From positions 372,001 to 436,000 of the forward strand of contig OZ244166.1 in the NCBI GenBank assembly GCA_965216445.1: 64,000 nucleotides of DNA, read 5' to 3'. Below the pieces are notes generated by a model. That model saw only the letters and a list, made by a program, of their open reading frames with translations, ran no database searches and was not told where the DNA came from. The translations under genes were made by a program, and so were the position numbers. The stretch comes from MA-ANB-1 sp965216445. Its GTDB lineage: Bacteria > Actinomycetota > Acidimicrobiia > Spongiisociales > ZC4RG35. Of this stretch, positions 16,999 through 26,444 are shown one piece after another (the stretch's first letter is position 1; each line of letters opens with the position of its first letter).

Positions 16999-18603
16999 TC
17001 AGGCGACCTGAACCCAACCGAGAACTTCCGGCAGACGTCGTTTGAGGATGGCGCCAGAGATCCACAGCGAAGTGCTGTACAGCAGGACTCCCCAGCCAAC
17101 GGCGATTGACGCCCCAATGAGCGGACTCAGATTGTTGCCAAACGCAACCACAAGAACAATCGCCGACACAGGTGGCACCAGAAGCAAGCCGATCGCAAAG
17201 AAGGAAAGGGTCTGACTGGCAATTGCAAGACATCCCTGCTCGGTTGACTGGGCAAACACGTCGGTGCCCTCTCGTGGTAGCCGGAGGGGGGTGAGCACCG
17301 ACACGATGTTTCCGACCGCGAGCTGACATCCAATCGCGGCTACGAGAAGAGGAGGCACGAGCCAAACCCATTGCCATGTCCCTATGAAGACAGCGAGGAT
17401 GATCGTCAATACCGCGGTTTCGACAGCCAAAGCGATTGCCACGGCAAGGTTCTTGCCCATCAGCATTTGTCTCGGATTCAGCGGTAGGACGAACAAGTAG
17501 CTGGCTGCGTCTCGCTCCCACCCGAACAGGTTCAAGGCAATTGGTAGTCCGACGAAGAGAACCAGAATCGGCGCAACAAGGGGACCCCACTCGCGACCCC
17601 GGATGTCGAACAGACCGGTTGTCCCCATGATCGCCCCGGCGACTCCGAGGCCGACAAAGATGACCGTTCCGGTCCAGACAAGCCGTTGGCGCGGGTCTCG
17701 CACGTAGAAGCGGAGCTCTTTGCGAGTCAGGGTCAGAACTCGACCCCAAGGGCCCGTAGCCATGCCATTGCGTCTGGCTCTCGCGGCCGGCCGGCTGCCC
17801 TCCTTTGGCGTGGTGATCATCCATTGGACCAACCACCGCCAGACCGCTGCGATGATCAACAAGCCGATGGTCGCAGCTATTAGGTAGCCAATCGCGGCCG
17901 GCGGCGATCCGGCTGCTGCTTCGATGATTGCCCTTTGTGCTGCCACAGGTGGAAGGAACCAGGCCTTGTCCAGAATTGGGTGTTCAAGGGCTGCGGTGAC
18001 AAATCCGGTCTCTCCCACGATCTCGGATACAGATCGATAGGTGAGGAACGCCGCCCCCGCCATCGCAAAGACGAGGAGGGTGGCCAGGTCGCGCCCTCGT
18101 CGTCTGCGCAGGACAGCCGAAACGGCCGCTGACACGAGTTGGGATCCAACGATGAACAGCAGTACCAGCACGACAGATGCAGGGAGAATCATCCACCAGC
18201 CTTCGATGAGAATCCTTCCGTTGGCGAACCCGAGGATGAGCAGCACAACCAGCGAGGGCGCAACAAGCGACGCCGCCGAGAGTCCTGTGATCATTTGCGT
18301 TGGCGACACGGGTAGCGTGGCTAACTGCTGGGGATCGAGGTTTTCGTCTAGGGGAAAAATGATGACTGGAAGCGTTGCCCACACGAGGAAGGCAAAAAGC
18401 GCCGCCCAGCCCAGGTACTCATCGCCGGCTCCGGAGTCGACCAAAGACACCAGCTCATGCACGCTCAGGTATTTGCCGGCCAGCCAGAACCCAGCAGCTG
18501 TGAGAAGGATTATGGCGACTGGTAGACCGATCTTTCGCTGCCTGTCAGCCCGGAACCCGTTCCATGTGAGCCGGGCCTTGAGTTCTATGAATTGAGATAC
18601 CAC
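16999..18603 (-). CDS. ABC-2-like exporter permease
   Basis: A 534-aa protein with about 12 hydrophobic segments arranged as two halves separated by a basic cytoplasmic loop (around GSRPAARARRNGMATGP, about residue 270). It begins with an amphipathic segment FIELKARLTWNGFR, common in ABC-2 exporters paired with CcmA-like ATPases. FPLDENLDPQQLATLPVS and the repeated LFVLPLNPRQMLMGK are recognisable in this family of large two-half permeases. The GTG start overlaps the end of the ATPase gene by 19 nt. Substrate unknown. Confidence 0.8.
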   Translation of the reverse strand: MVSQFIELKARLTWNGFRADRQRKIGLPVAIILLTAAGFWLAGKYLSVHELVSLVDSGAGDEYLGWAALFAFLVWATLPVIIFPLDENLDPQQLATLPVSPTQMITGLSAASLVAPSLVVLLILGFANGRILIEGWWMILPASVVLVLLFIVGSQLVSAAVSAVLRRRRGRDLATLLVFAMAGAAFLTYRSVSEIVGETGFVTAALEHPILDKAWFLPPVAAQRAIIEAAAGSPPAAIGYLIAATIGLLIIAAVWRWLVQWMITTPKEGSRPAARARRNGMATGPWGRVLTLTRKELRFYVRDPRQRLVWTGTVIFVGLGVAGAIMGTTGLFDIRGREWGPLVAPILVLFVGLPIALNLFGWERDAASYLFVLPLNPRQMLMGKNLAVAIALAVETAVLTIILAVFIGTWQWVWLVPPLLVAAIGCQLAVGNIVSVLTPLRLPREGTDVFAQSTEQGCLAIASQTLSFFAIGLLLVPPVSAIVLVVAFGNNLSPLIGASIAVGWGVLLYSTSLWISGAILKRRLPEVLGWVQVA

Positions 18604-19391
18604 GACGTTGTCTCAGTCGGGTTGCCGCCAACAGCGGCAATGAAAGCGTCCTCAACCGTCTCGACACCCATCTGCGACATCAAGCCCGACGGCGTATCTT
18701 CGAGAACGAGGCTCCCCGCCACCATGATCCCGATTCTCGTACACAGTTTCTCCACGAGGTGCATCTCGTGACTGGAGAATACGATTGTGGTACCGCCTCC
18801 GGCCGCCTGTTTCAGCAGATTGCGAATGAGGCGTGCTGAGACCGCATCGACGCCTTCGAACGGCTCGTCGAGGAACAGCACGGGAGGGCGATGGATGATT
18901 GCGGCACCGAGGGCCACCTTCTTACGCATGCCACGCGAATAGTCCCCGATGAGCGTCGAGCGATCCGATTCGAGGTCGAGGAGCGACAGCAGCTCGTCAC
19001 GACGGCTCCGAGCTTCGGTCTTCGCCAGTCCGTGCATTGAGGCAGTGAAATCCAACAGTTCCGCCCCGGTGAGCCGCTCGTAGAGATTGAACTCCTCGGG
19101 GAGGACTCCGATTCTCGACTTCACCTCGGTCGGAGACTTCCACGTGTCAAATGAGCCGATCCCGACTGAGCCTGCGGTCGGGCGAAGCAGACCGACTATT
19201 GATTTGATGGTCGTGGTCTTGCCAGCGCCGTTTTGCCCAAGGAGTCCGTAGAACTCACCAGGCTGGATCGACAGGTCAACCCCGTCAACTGCGATCTTTT
19301 TGCCGAACTTCCTGACCAGGCCTTGGGCCCAGACTGCTGGCTGCACAGATGTCGACTCCCCGGCTTGGGCAGCTAGTAGTGGATTTGTCAC
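18585..19391 (-). CDS. ABC transporter ATP-binding protein (CcmA/ABC-2 type)
   Basis: A 268-aa ATPase. Walker A is GQNGAGKTT at about 53-61, the signature is YSRGMRKKVALGAAI (LSGG replaced by YSRG, as in many ABC-2 ATPases), Walker B is VLFLDEPFEGVD and the H-loop is FSSHEMHLVEKL. The open frame continues upstream to 19685, but that part overlaps the divergent dnaX gene and is not protein-like. I start at the GTG at 19391, which leaves a 106-nt divergent promoter region. Partner of the 534-aa permease. Confidence 0.87.
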   Translation of the reverse strand: MTNPLLAAQAGESTSVQPAVWAQGLVRKFGKKIAVDGVDLSIQPGEFYGLLGQNGAGKTTTIKSIVGLLRPTAGSVGIGSFDTWKSPTEVKSRIGVLPEEFNLYERLTGAELLDFTASMHGLAKTEARSRRDELLSLLDLESDRSTLIGDYSRGMRKKVALGAAIIHRPPVLFLDEPFEGVDAVSARLIRNLLKQAAGGGTTIVFSSHEMHLVEKLCTRIGIMVAGSLVLEDTPSGLMSQMGVETVEDAFIAAVGGNPTETTSWYLNS

Positions 19392-19497
19392 CAGACGATT
19401 ATCGACGGGTTTGGCCGATATCCGAAGCGATAACGCGAGAACTCCGTGCCAGACGGCCCGGAGCTCATGTCCCAGGAACCAGGTACTGTTTCGGGAA

Positions 19498-21213
19498 GTG
19501 GAGTACCAAGCCTTATACCGGAAGTACCGGCCCCAGACATTCGAAGACGTTATTGGCCAATCGCATGTGACAACAACCCTTGCCCGTGAAGTCGCAGAAG
19601 ACCATGTAGCCCACGCGTACCTGTTCACGGGTCCCCGCGGAACTGGGAAAACGACAACAGCCAGAATCCTGGCTAAGGCGCTCAATTGCGAAAACCGTGA
19701 CCCTCATGGGTCGCCCTGCAACAACTGCGCCAGCTGCGCCGCGATTACCACCGGCACTTCGTTTGACGTAATGGAGTTGGACGCCGCGTCACACAACTCC
19801 GTGGATGACATTCGCGATATCAAAGTCAGTGTTACAACCGTTGCCTCAGCGGTGGGGTCAAAGCGGGTCTTTGTCCTCGACGAGGCGCACATGTTGTCCA
19901 AGGCCGCTGGCAATGCTCTCTTGAAGACCCTCGAAGAACCACCTGAGAACGTCCACTTCGTTCTCGCCACCACCGAGCCATACAAGTTGCTCGACACCAT
20001 CCGGTCGCGGTCACAGCGGTTCGACTTTCACCCTGTGCCAATCGAAGAGCTCGCGGGACACCTCACCGGAATTGCCGAAAAGGAGAGTCTCGAGACCGAC
20101 CCACAGGCGCTGATCGCGATTGGGAGACACGCTGGTGGGTCGGTGCGAGACGCTCTCTCCCTTCTTGAGCAGGTAGCCGCGCTGGGGGCAGGCAAGGTTG
20201 ACACGGATGGTGTACGTCGAGCGTTGGGCCTCGCTGACTCCGAAGCATTCCAACGACTTGCCGGAGCTGTTGCTGACGAGGATGCCAAGTCCGCTCTCGA
20301 ATTGGTTGCAGAGTTGGCGGCACAAGGGGTTGACCTTCGGCGATTCGTCGCCGAGAGCATCAGCTTCTTCCGCGGGGTCTTCCTTGCTCACTATGCGCCG
20401 AACCTCGCCGAGATCGCCGATGAGCCGGAAGAGATCTACGAGAGCTGGCGTCAGGCAGCCGACACTGTTCGACCAGCAGAGGTGCTCCGGGCCGTCGACC
20501 TCCTCGGCGAAGCCCTGGTTCGGTTGCGCGAGGGTCGCGAGGAGCGGCTCATGACGGAATTGGCGCTCATCAAGCTCACGAGACCGGAAACAAGTGGCGA
20601 CCAGGCTGCTCTGCTCTCTCGTGTCGAAAGGGTCGAACGCAAGGTCAGCCAGGGTGCCGGTTCGGCGGCAGCCGTGGTGCCGGCCACACCAGCGAGACCA
20701 AAACCGGTTGAAGTTGTGGAAGAAGACCAGCCGGAGCCGGTCGCCGAATCTACCTCTGCCGAGCCCGAGACTGCCGAATCTCCCATCGTGCCTGAGCCCG
20801 AGCCTGCCCTGCCCGAGATCAACGTGTCGTTCGATGAACTCAAGAACGTTTGGGCCAGCCTGTTCGGCAGCCTTCGCGAAGTTCTCGGGGCCAGAAGGTG
20901 GGCCTACTTCCGCGAAGCCGTCCCTGCCGGGGTAGACGGCAACACAATCATTCTGGAAGTGGCTCACGACTTTCACTTCCAGTCCTTGCAGTCCGACGAC
21001 GCTGTAGCGGCCATCGTGGCCACGAGGGCTAGTGACCTCCTTGGCGGACAGGTCAAAGTGCGGTTCCGTGTCAAAGAGAGCTCGGCAGACCCGACCGCAG
21101 CGGAGCAAGACGCAATCGACCTCGACGATCTGGAAGAGCGGGACGAGGCCGCCACCGATCCGACCGACCTGCTGGCATCGGAGTTGGGTGCCGAAGTGGT
21201 AGAAGAGAAGTAG
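19498..21213 (+). CDS. dnaX: DNA polymerase III subunits gamma/tau
   Basis: A 571-aa clamp-loader ATPase that loads the sliding clamp during replication. The start EYQALYRKYRPQTFEDVIGQ is diagnostic. Walker A is GPRGTGKTT, a zinc-binding Cys set includes LNCEN and CNNCASC, Walker B is VFVLDEAHM, and the arginine-finger motif RSRSQRF lies at about 180. An acidic Pro/Glu-rich linker (about 400-440) leads to a tau-like C-terminal domain. The GTG start gives a normal N-terminus; the frame is open further upstream but not protein-like. No obvious programmed slippage site was seen. First of the dnaX-ybaB-recR cluster. Confidence 0.95.
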   Translation: MEYQALYRKYRPQTFEDVIGQSHVTTTLAREVAEDHVAHAYLFTGPRGTGKTTTARILAKALNCENRDPHGSPCNNCASCAAITTGTSFDVMELDAASHNSVDDIRDIKVSVTTVASAVGSKRVFVLDEAHMLSKAAGNALLKTLEEPPENVHFVLATTEPYKLLDTIRSRSQRFDFHPVPIEELAGHLTGIAEKESLETDPQALIAIGRHAGGSVRDALSLLEQVAALGAGKVDTDGVRRALGLADSEAFQRLAGAVADEDAKSALELVAELAAQGVDLRRFVAESISFFRGVFLAHYAPNLAEIADEPEEIYESWRQAADTVRPAEVLRAVDLLGEALVRLREGREERLMTELALIKLTRPETSGDQAALLSRVERVERKVSQGAGSAAAVVPATPARPKPVEVVEEDQPEPVAESTSAEPETAESPIVPEPEPALPEINVSFDELKNVWASLFGSLREVLGARRWAYFREAVPAGVDGNTIILEVAHDFHFQSLQSDDAVAAIVATRASDLLGGQVKVRFRVKESSADPTAAEQDAIDLDDLEERDEAATDPTDLLASELGAEVVEEK

Positions 21214-21271
21214 TTTCGGTCGGCGCGCACGGGCGTCGGTTTCGCACCGACACCTGTACGCTTGAGGTCCT

Positions 21272-21595
21272 ATGAATAGACAACCCGACATGCGTCAATT
21301 GATGAAACAGGCCCAGAAGATGCAGGAGGAGATGGCTGCGGCTCAAGCCAAGCTTGCAGAACAGACATTCGAGGGCACCGCTGGCGGGGGAATGGTGAAG
21401 GCGACTGTCTCGGGTACACAGGAGCTTGTCGACGTGACGATCTCACCCGAGGTCGTCGACCCCGACGATGTGGAGATGCTCGAAGATCTGGTGGTTGCTG
21501 CAGTGCGTAGTGCCATAGAGGCTTCAGCTACGGCCGCCAACGAATCGCTAGGCGGTCTAGCGGGTGGGCTCGACATGGGCAGTTTGCTGGGCTGA
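21272..21595 (+). CDS. YbaB/EbfC family nucleoid-associated protein
   Basis: A 107-aa DNA-binding protein that fits the YbaB/EbfC family in size and sequence: N-terminal helix RQLMKQAQKMQEEMAAAQAKL, then the beta segment GTAGGGMVKATVSGTQELVDVTISPEVVDP, then an acidic helix. YbaB dimers bind DNA as small tweezers and are almost always encoded between dnaX and recR, as here. The recR start codon lies within its stop (TGATG), indicating coupling. Confidence 0.95.
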   Translation: MNRQPDMRQLMKQAQKMQEEMAAAQAKLAEQTFEGTAGGGMVKATVSGTQELVDVTISPEVVDPDDVEMLEDLVVAAVRSAIEASATAANESLGGLAGGLDMGSLLG

Positions 21596-22188
21596 TGTTC
21601 GAAGGTCCCGTACAAAGACTGATCGATGAGCTGGCTCGGCTCCCCGGAGTTGGGCGTAAGACCGCACAGCGACTTGCATTTCACCTCTTATCCGTCGACG
21701 AGGTGGACGCTCGACGTTTATCGAGTGCGATCAGCGATATGCGGGAACAGGTCGGCCAGTGTCAACGCTGTTTCAACGTGGCGGCCGCAGAGGAATGTGC
21801 GATTTGTCGAGACTCCAAACGTGATCCGACGGTCGTTTGTGTCGTTGAGCGACCACAAGACATTGTTGTAGTTGAGCGCACCCAGGAGTTTCGGGGGCGA
21901 TACCACGTTCTCGGGGGTTCGTTGTCGCCGATCAACGGCGTCGGCCCGGATCAACTGACAATGGCGGCCTTGAAGGCACGGGTTGATGACGAAAAGGTGA
22001 CAGAAGTCATTGTGGCGACCAACCCAACGATCGAAGGTGACGCAACGGCGATGTATATCGCCCGCGAATTCAAACCCTTGGGTGTGACGGTCAGTCGTCT
22101 CGCTTCTGGCCTGCCCGTTGGTGGAGATCTCGACTACGCCGACGAGTTGACTTTGGGTCGGGCCCTGGCGGGCCGCATGGAGATCTAG
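21595..22188 (+). CDS. recR: Recombination mediator RecR
   Basis: A 197-aa RecR, the ring-forming partner of RecO/RecF that loads RecA on gapped DNA. Visible features are the N-terminal helix-hairpin-helix (RLPGVGRKTAQRLAFHLL), a four-Cys zinc finger (CQRC...CAIC, about residues 57-73), and the Toprim domain with VVERPQDIVVVERT and a GDATAMYIAREFKP stretch. Length and gene order after ybaB match the family exactly. Confidence 0.96.
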   Translation: MFEGPVQRLIDELARLPGVGRKTAQRLAFHLLSVDEVDARRLSSAISDMREQVGQCQRCFNVAAAEECAICRDSKRDPTVVCVVERPQDIVVVERTQEFRGRYHVLGGSLSPINGVGPDQLTMAALKARVDDEKVTEVIVATNPTIEGDATAMYIAREFKPLGVTVSRLASGLPVGGDLDYADELTLGRALAGRMEI

Positions 22189-22233
22189 CTCGGCAGACTC
22201 CGGGTAGGGGCAAGTTGCCTAACCTCAGACCAG

Positions 22234-22887
22234 ATGTCGGATATCCACATAGTCTGGGATTGGAACGGGACGCTGCTCAACGATCTCGAGTTGGTAGTGA
22301 GCTCGGTCAGCTCCTCGATCTCTCGTCACGGCCTCGGAGCTATTGACGCCGATGGGTACCGAGACCACTTCACTCGTCCCGTAAGAAATTTCTACGACGC
22401 GTTGTTCGGTAGGCCAGTTGACGACATGGAATGGTCGGATTTGAACAAAACCTTCCATGACTTGTATTACGAGGCAGTCGATGACGCCGAACTGGCATCG
22501 GGCGCTGTAGACGCATTGCGAACTGCACGCACTCTCGGCTGGAGCCAATCGTTGTTATCCATGAGCACCGAATCGCGCCTCGTGCCCACCGTGGAGGCGC
22601 ATGGAATAGACGAGTTTTTCAGATTGATCAGTGGCCTCAAGCATCCAACTGGTGATGTGAAGTCGACCTATCTCAAAGAACATCTTCGCCAGTTGCAAGT
22701 CCTTCCCGGCTCGGCTGTTGTCATCGGCGACACGCCCGATGACCACGATGCTGCAGTTTCGGTTGGTTCCAAGTCGATTCTCTACGACGGTGGGTCGCAT
22801 CATCGAGACGTTCTGGACGATGTTGGGGCACCGGTGGTGGATTCCCTCGCAGATGCAATATGGATGATTGAGCGAGGTGTGCTCTGA
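22234..22887 (+). CDS. HAD-family phosphatase (phosphoglycolate phosphatase-like)
   Basis: A 217-aa HAD hydrolase. Motif I is VWDWNGTLLND (nucleophile Asp, with Trp-Asn where D-x-D-G usually has x-D; the second Asp is replaced by Asn), motif II is in LLSMSTESR, motif III is the Lys of KSTYLKEHL and motif IV is IGDTPDDHDAAV. The D-W-N-G-T-L variant is common in a phosphoglycolate phosphatase-like subgroup and does not by itself imply inactivity. It starts the operon leading to the MoxR/DUF58 genes and overlaps the next gene (TGATGA-type junction). Confidence 0.82.
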   Translation: MSDIHIVWDWNGTLLNDLELVVSSVSSSISRHGLGAIDADGYRDHFTRPVRNFYDALFGRPVDDMEWSDLNKTFHDLYYEAVDDAELASGAVDALRTARTLGWSQSLLSMSTESRLVPTVEAHGIDEFFRLISGLKHPTGDVKSTYLKEHLRQLQVLPGSAVVIGDTPDDHDAAVSVGSKSILYDGGSHHRDVLDDVGAPVVDSLADAIWMIERGVL

Positions 22888-23723
22888 TGAACCGGCGCTA
22901 CCTGTCGGTGGCTCTTGGAGCGCTCACGGTCCTGCTTTTGGGTTTTGTCGTGGCGGTAGCTTCAAAGTCGCGACCTGGAAACGACGGGGACGATCCGTTG
23001 TTCGAGTTCGACCCACGGGTAGACATTGACTTGGGCCGAATCGTCGGGTGGGTCGTTGTGGTCCTGGCAGTGATGGGGGCGATACTTCTCGTCTATGGAG
23101 TCAAAGAAGCCAAACCTCGTCAGGACGGTCGCAAGCGCAACTATCTCGGCATCCTGTTGTTCGCGATAGCTTTCTTTCTGATAATCCGTTTCCTTCAACC
23201 CTGGGCGGCGGACTTGCTTGCCTCGCCCGAGACTTCCGAGATCGCCGATGACGGGAATGCGGCCGAAGGACCGTCGGGTGGTCCGGTCGGATGGCTGTTC
23301 TCGATTCTGGTCGCAGCAGTGATAGCCGCGGCATTGACCCGTGTCGGTCTGACCGTGAGGACTGCAGAAGCTCCCTTTTCCCCGGAGTCTCCCGATGAGG
23401 GCGTCGCCAACGGATCCGAGTTAGTGGCGAATCCGGGTCCGGTCGCGATTACGTTGGGCACCGATACCCGGGCCCGCGTGCTCAATAGTTACCACCTGTT
23501 TGAGATCGAGTCCGGCCGGAGGGGATACCCCAGACGCTCGACCGAAACAGCCAGCCGCCATGCCAGGCGGGTTCAGCGCGCGCTTGACCTACCGCGGCCG
23601 GCAATCGTCGGCCTGATGAACTGTTATATGGGAGCACGGTACGGTTCGGCGAAGGTGACCGAGTCTGAAGCGGAGGCCGCGGAAGCCTTCCTCCAAGGCT
23701 TGTTCGACGGGGAAACCTCGTGA
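22887..23723 (+). CDS. DUF4129-like membrane protein
   Basis: A 278-aa protein with TM helices at about 5-25, 50-72, 83-104 and 130-150. Its soluble C-terminal part (about 195-278) resembles the DUF4129 domain usually found in or beside transglutaminase-like proteins of MoxR/DUF58 loci (YPRRSTETASRHARRVQRAL...ITxSEA-like KVTESEAEAAEAFL). The role is unknown. Gene order HAD - this - small protein - MoxR - DUF58 supports an assignment to a cell-envelope-associated MoxR operon. It overlaps the neighbours on both sides. Confidence 0.65.
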   Translation: MNRRYLSVALGALTVLLLGFVVAVASKSRPGNDGDDPLFEFDPRVDIDLGRIVGWVVVVLAVMGAILLVYGVKEAKPRQDGRKRNYLGILLFAIAFFLIIRFLQPWAADLLASPETSEIADDGNAAEGPSGGPVGWLFSILVAAVIAAALTRVGLTVRTAEAPFSPESPDEGVANGSELVANPGPVAITLGTDTRARVLNSYHLFEIESGRRGYPRRSTETASRHARRVQRALDLPRPAIVGLMNCYMGARYGSAKVTESEAEAAEAFLQGLFDGETS

Positions 23724-24178
23724 TTCGCCTCTTGTTGTGGGCGTCCCTGGCTGCCGGCGCGGCGGCGGTCATCCTGGTGCAAGCTAAAGGGACTGCTGAG
23801 ATAGCCTTCTGGGAAGTCTTGCTGCTTCTCCTGGTGGTGCTCCAATACCGGCGAATTCCGGGAACCTCGGATCCAAGCGAGCCTCCGCTATTCAGGCTCC
23901 CAGCTTACGATCCGCCGCGTCTCCCCAGGTCGGTCGCAACATCCGAGCTTTCGGTCATCGACGCAACCACTGGGTATCTCAGCCCCAACCGGCGTCTTCG
24001 TCCCATGTTGCAGCGAATTGCCGGCCACCGCTTGGAGCGATCCGGTTACGATCTCCACTCTCCTCAGGCGGTTGAAGTCTTGGGTCGAGAGAATTGGGAA
24101 ACCCTGACGGGGACAGGCGATGATCCAGTGAGTGTTGAGGGCCTCAATGCACTTGTGAACCGATTGGAGGAGATGTGA
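23720..24178 (+). CDS. Small membrane-anchored protein of MoxR operon
   Basis: A 152-aa protein with two closely spaced hydrophobic segments at the N-terminus (about 4-18 and 27-42) and a soluble C-terminal domain of about 105 residues rich in Arg and Pro (YDPPRLPRSV, LSPNRRLRPMLQRIA). I do not recognise a family. It overlaps the upstream gene (GTGA) and the moxR start (GTGA), so it is almost certainly a component of the same envelope-associated system. Confidence 0.72.
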   Translation: MIRLLLWASLAAGAAAVILVQAKGTAEIAFWEVLLLLLVVLQYRRIPGTSDPSEPPLFRLPAYDPPRLPRSVATSELSVIDATTGYLSPNRRLRPMLQRIAGHRLERSGYDLHSPQAVEVLGRENWETLTGTGDDPVSVEGLNALVNRLEEM

Positions 24179-25158
24179 CAACGCCCATACTCGAAGCCGA
24201 GAGGGTGGCCACTCTTTCCTCGACCATCCTCGATGAGGTAGAAAAGGCGGTCATCGGAAAGCGGGATGCTCTGCGTCTTGTTTTGATGGCATTCCTAGCC
24301 AATGGCCATGTCCTTATTGAGGATCTGCCCGGTCTGGCAAAAACCCTTCTCGCACGGTCGTTCGCACAGGTCACAGATATGGAGTTCTCAAGGGTTCAGT
24401 TCACACCGGACTTGATGCCGATGGACATCACTGGGTCAATGGTGCTCGACCCGGTCAGCGGTAGGCCAGTATTTCGACAAGGTCCGGTCTTCACCAATCT
24501 CCTGCTTGCCGATGAGATCAATCGAGCACCCGCCAAGACCCAAGCTTCGCTGTTGGAGGCGATGCAGGAGCGTCAGGTGACCGTCGACGGGGACACGCAT
24601 CCGCTCGGCCCACCTTTTCTTGTCATCGCGACGCAGAACCCCATCGAATACGAGGGCACCTATCCTCTTCCGGAGGCGCAGGTCGATCGGTTCTTGGCGC
24701 GAATCCGGCTCGGATATCCGGACCGGGATTCGGAATGGACGATTCTGAAGAGTCGTGCCACGCGCGGCCACGATGACGTCACTCTCGACACGGTGGTGGA
24801 TCGCGCAACCCTGATCGAGATGCAGACCTCGGTTGAGTCGATCCACATCTCGGAGGCAGTCGGCAAGTACATCATCGATCTTGTCTCCGCGACGCGGGCT
24901 TCGGGGCGAGTGCGCGTCGGCTCCAGCCCGCGCGGCTCCCTTGCACTAATGAAACTCGCCCGAGCGGCCGCTCTGCTCGCTGGGCGTCACTACGTGATAC
25001 CAGACGACGTCCAGGATGTCGCTGCGGTGGGATTGGCTCATCGGCTCATCATGAGACCTGAGTACTGGGCTCAGGACTTCACCGAGGAGCGAGTTATCGA
25101 AGAGATACTGGAGCAGGTGGAGACTCCGCCGGCCTTACCCAACGAATTCATGCCTTGA
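24175..25158 (+). CDS. MoxR-type AAA+ ATPase
   Basis: A 327-aa MoxR ATPase, a chaperone-like AAA+ protein that remodels or matures partner complexes. The Walker A region reads HVLIEDLPGLAKT (GxxGxxKT form used by MoxR), with FTPDLMPMDITGS, Walker B NLLLADEINRAPAKTQ, the sensor/helix 2 stretch MQERQVTVDG and VIATQNPIEYEGTYPLPEAQ. This is the canonical MoxR/RavA-like order. The GTG start overlaps the stop of the preceding gene. The DUF58 partner follows with a TTGA overlap, the usual pairing. Confidence 0.94.
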   Translation: MTTPILEAERVATLSSTILDEVEKAVIGKRDALRLVLMAFLANGHVLIEDLPGLAKTLLARSFAQVTDMEFSRVQFTPDLMPMDITGSMVLDPVSGRPVFRQGPVFTNLLLADEINRAPAKTQASLLEAMQERQVTVDGDTHPLGPPFLVIATQNPIEYEGTYPLPEAQVDRFLARIRLGYPDRDSEWTILKSRATRGHDDVTLDTVVDRATLIEMQTSVESIHISEAVGKYIIDLVSATRASGRVRVGSSPRGSLALMKLARAAALLAGRHYVIPDDVQDVAAVGLAHRLIMRPEYWAQDFTEERVIEEILEQVETPPALPNEFMP

Positions 25159-26444
25159 AAGTCCGATCCAGTCCCCGGCTTCGAGCCTACGTCACGGCAG
25201 GGCTGGTCGGACTCGCCGCCGGACTGGCGGCCGGTGCAATCACCCCAGTCCTGGTAGGTACAGCGTTCCTTGTCCTGGCGGTTGTCGGCTTGGTCGGGGG
25301 TGAGGCCGCCCAACTGGAGATCTCGATACTCGAGTGGCCCGAGTCGATGGTCGAAGGTGAGGAGAAGAAAGTGCTTCTCCGGCTCACGTCTGAGCAGAAC
25401 GTGGGACGGACATACATTGACCTTCGACTCACCCGGGGGCTTTCTGTGGTGAGTGCCGATGGAGCGCGTGTCTTTGGCGAAGGAACATTGATGGTCTCTA
25501 GGGTTGGTCGCCAGTGCGATGTGGCGATCATCGTGGTGGCTTCGGCTTGGGGCAGACACGGTGTCGGCCCGGTACGAACCTTCACTGAAGCCCCTCTAGG
25601 GATGTTCGAAGTGGCCAACAGTTCTACTCAGGTCGTCAGCTGGGTCGCTGTACCTGAAGACGTGACACTCCAGCACTTGATGTCTCCACTGGAGACGAAT
25701 CTGCACGTGGGTGAACTTGTATCGCGACTTCGTGGCCCCGGGTCAGAGTTTGCTGATCTCCGTTCCTACCGCCCTGGGGACGACCCTCGGAATATCAATT
25801 GGCGGGTGACCTCGAGATCTGACGGCCTTTGGGTGAACGAGAGGCACCCGGAAAGAAACGGAGACGTGATACTCCTTGTGGACGCCCAGTTGGAATCGAA
25901 TACGGATCTCCGTTTCGTAGTCGACAAGGCCGTCCGTCTCGCTGCTGCACTGCTTCAGGGTCACGGACGTCGGCGGCACCGCCTGGGGTTGATCACTCTC
26001 GATGGGATGTGTCGATGGATTGGTGCCGGAGCTGGTGAGGTCCACCGTCGCCGCCTTGTCGCGCAACTGCTGGGTGTGACTCCTGGTCAAGTGATTTGGG
26101 ATGCGGTCGAGCGAGCAGTCGTCCGGGCAGCGAAACAGCCGGCAATGGTCATCGCTCTGTCACCGCTTCTCGATCCGAATATGGCAGGCCTTCTGAACGT
26201 GTTGAGGCGATCCGGCGTTGACGTGGCCGTTATCGAGATCGACGTGGCGGAGGAGTTGGAAGAGCCGGATCGGGAGGATCGCCGCGTTGGCCGTCGGATT
26301 TGGGCATTGGAGCGGGAGCGAATTCGGGACCGGCTCTCCGGCGTGGGAGTTCCGGTGGCTATCTGGCGCGAACCGGAGTCGCCGGAATCGGCACTGGTCC
26401 AGCTCCAAAACTGGAGGATGGCATGGCGACGGCAACTCGGCTAG
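25155..26444 (+). CDS. DUF58 domain protein (MoxR partner)
   Basis: A 429-aa protein with two N-terminal TM helices (about 10-50), a beta-rich middle domain, and the DUF58 core FADLRSYRPGDDPRNINWRVTSRSDGLWVNER at about 195-225, followed by a vWA-like fold (ILLVDAQLES). DUF58 proteins are encoded next to MoxR ATPases and are thought to be their substrates or co-chaperones at the membrane; the biochemical role is not established. It starts at a TTG overlapping the moxR stop and overlaps the next gene by 22 nt. Confidence 0.9.
   Translation: MKVRSSPRLRAYVTAGLVGLAAGLAAGAITPVLVGTAFLVLAVVGLVGGEAAQLEISILEWPESMVEGEEKKVLLRLTSEQNVGRTYIDLRLTRGLSVVSADGARVFGEGTLMVSRVGRQCDVAIIVVASAWGRHGVGPVRTFTEAPLGMFEVANSSTQVVSWVAVPEDVTLQHLMSPLETNLHVGELVSRLRGPGSEFADLRSYRPGDDPRNINWRVTSRSDGLWVNERHPERNGDVILLVDAQLESNTDLRFVVDKAVRLAAALLQGHGRRRHRLGLITLDGMCRWIGAGAGEVHRRRLVAQLLGVTPGQVIWDAVERAVVRAAKQPAMVIALSPLLDPNMAGLLNVLRRSGVDVAVIEIDVAEELEEPDREDRRVGRRIWALERERIRDRLSGVGVPVAIWREPESPESALVQLQNWRMAWRRQLG

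Noticed and set aside
19391..19498. SRP (4.5S/ffs) RNA upstream of dnaX
   Set aside because: This is a common location in bacteria, but the conserved helix-8 elements (GGAAG/AGCAG-type internal loops and tetraloop) are not present.
19392..19685. Extended N-terminus of the 18.6 kb ABC ATPase
   Set aside because: The open frame continues upstream but overlaps dnaX in the opposite direction and the added 98 residues are not protein-like; the GTG at 19391 is a sufficient start.
20011..21291. 426-codon open frame on the strand opposite dnaX
   Set aside because: It lies wholly antisense to a well-supported gene, has no recognisable motifs and Cys/Arg/His-rich composition; a codon-phase shadow of a GC-rich gene.
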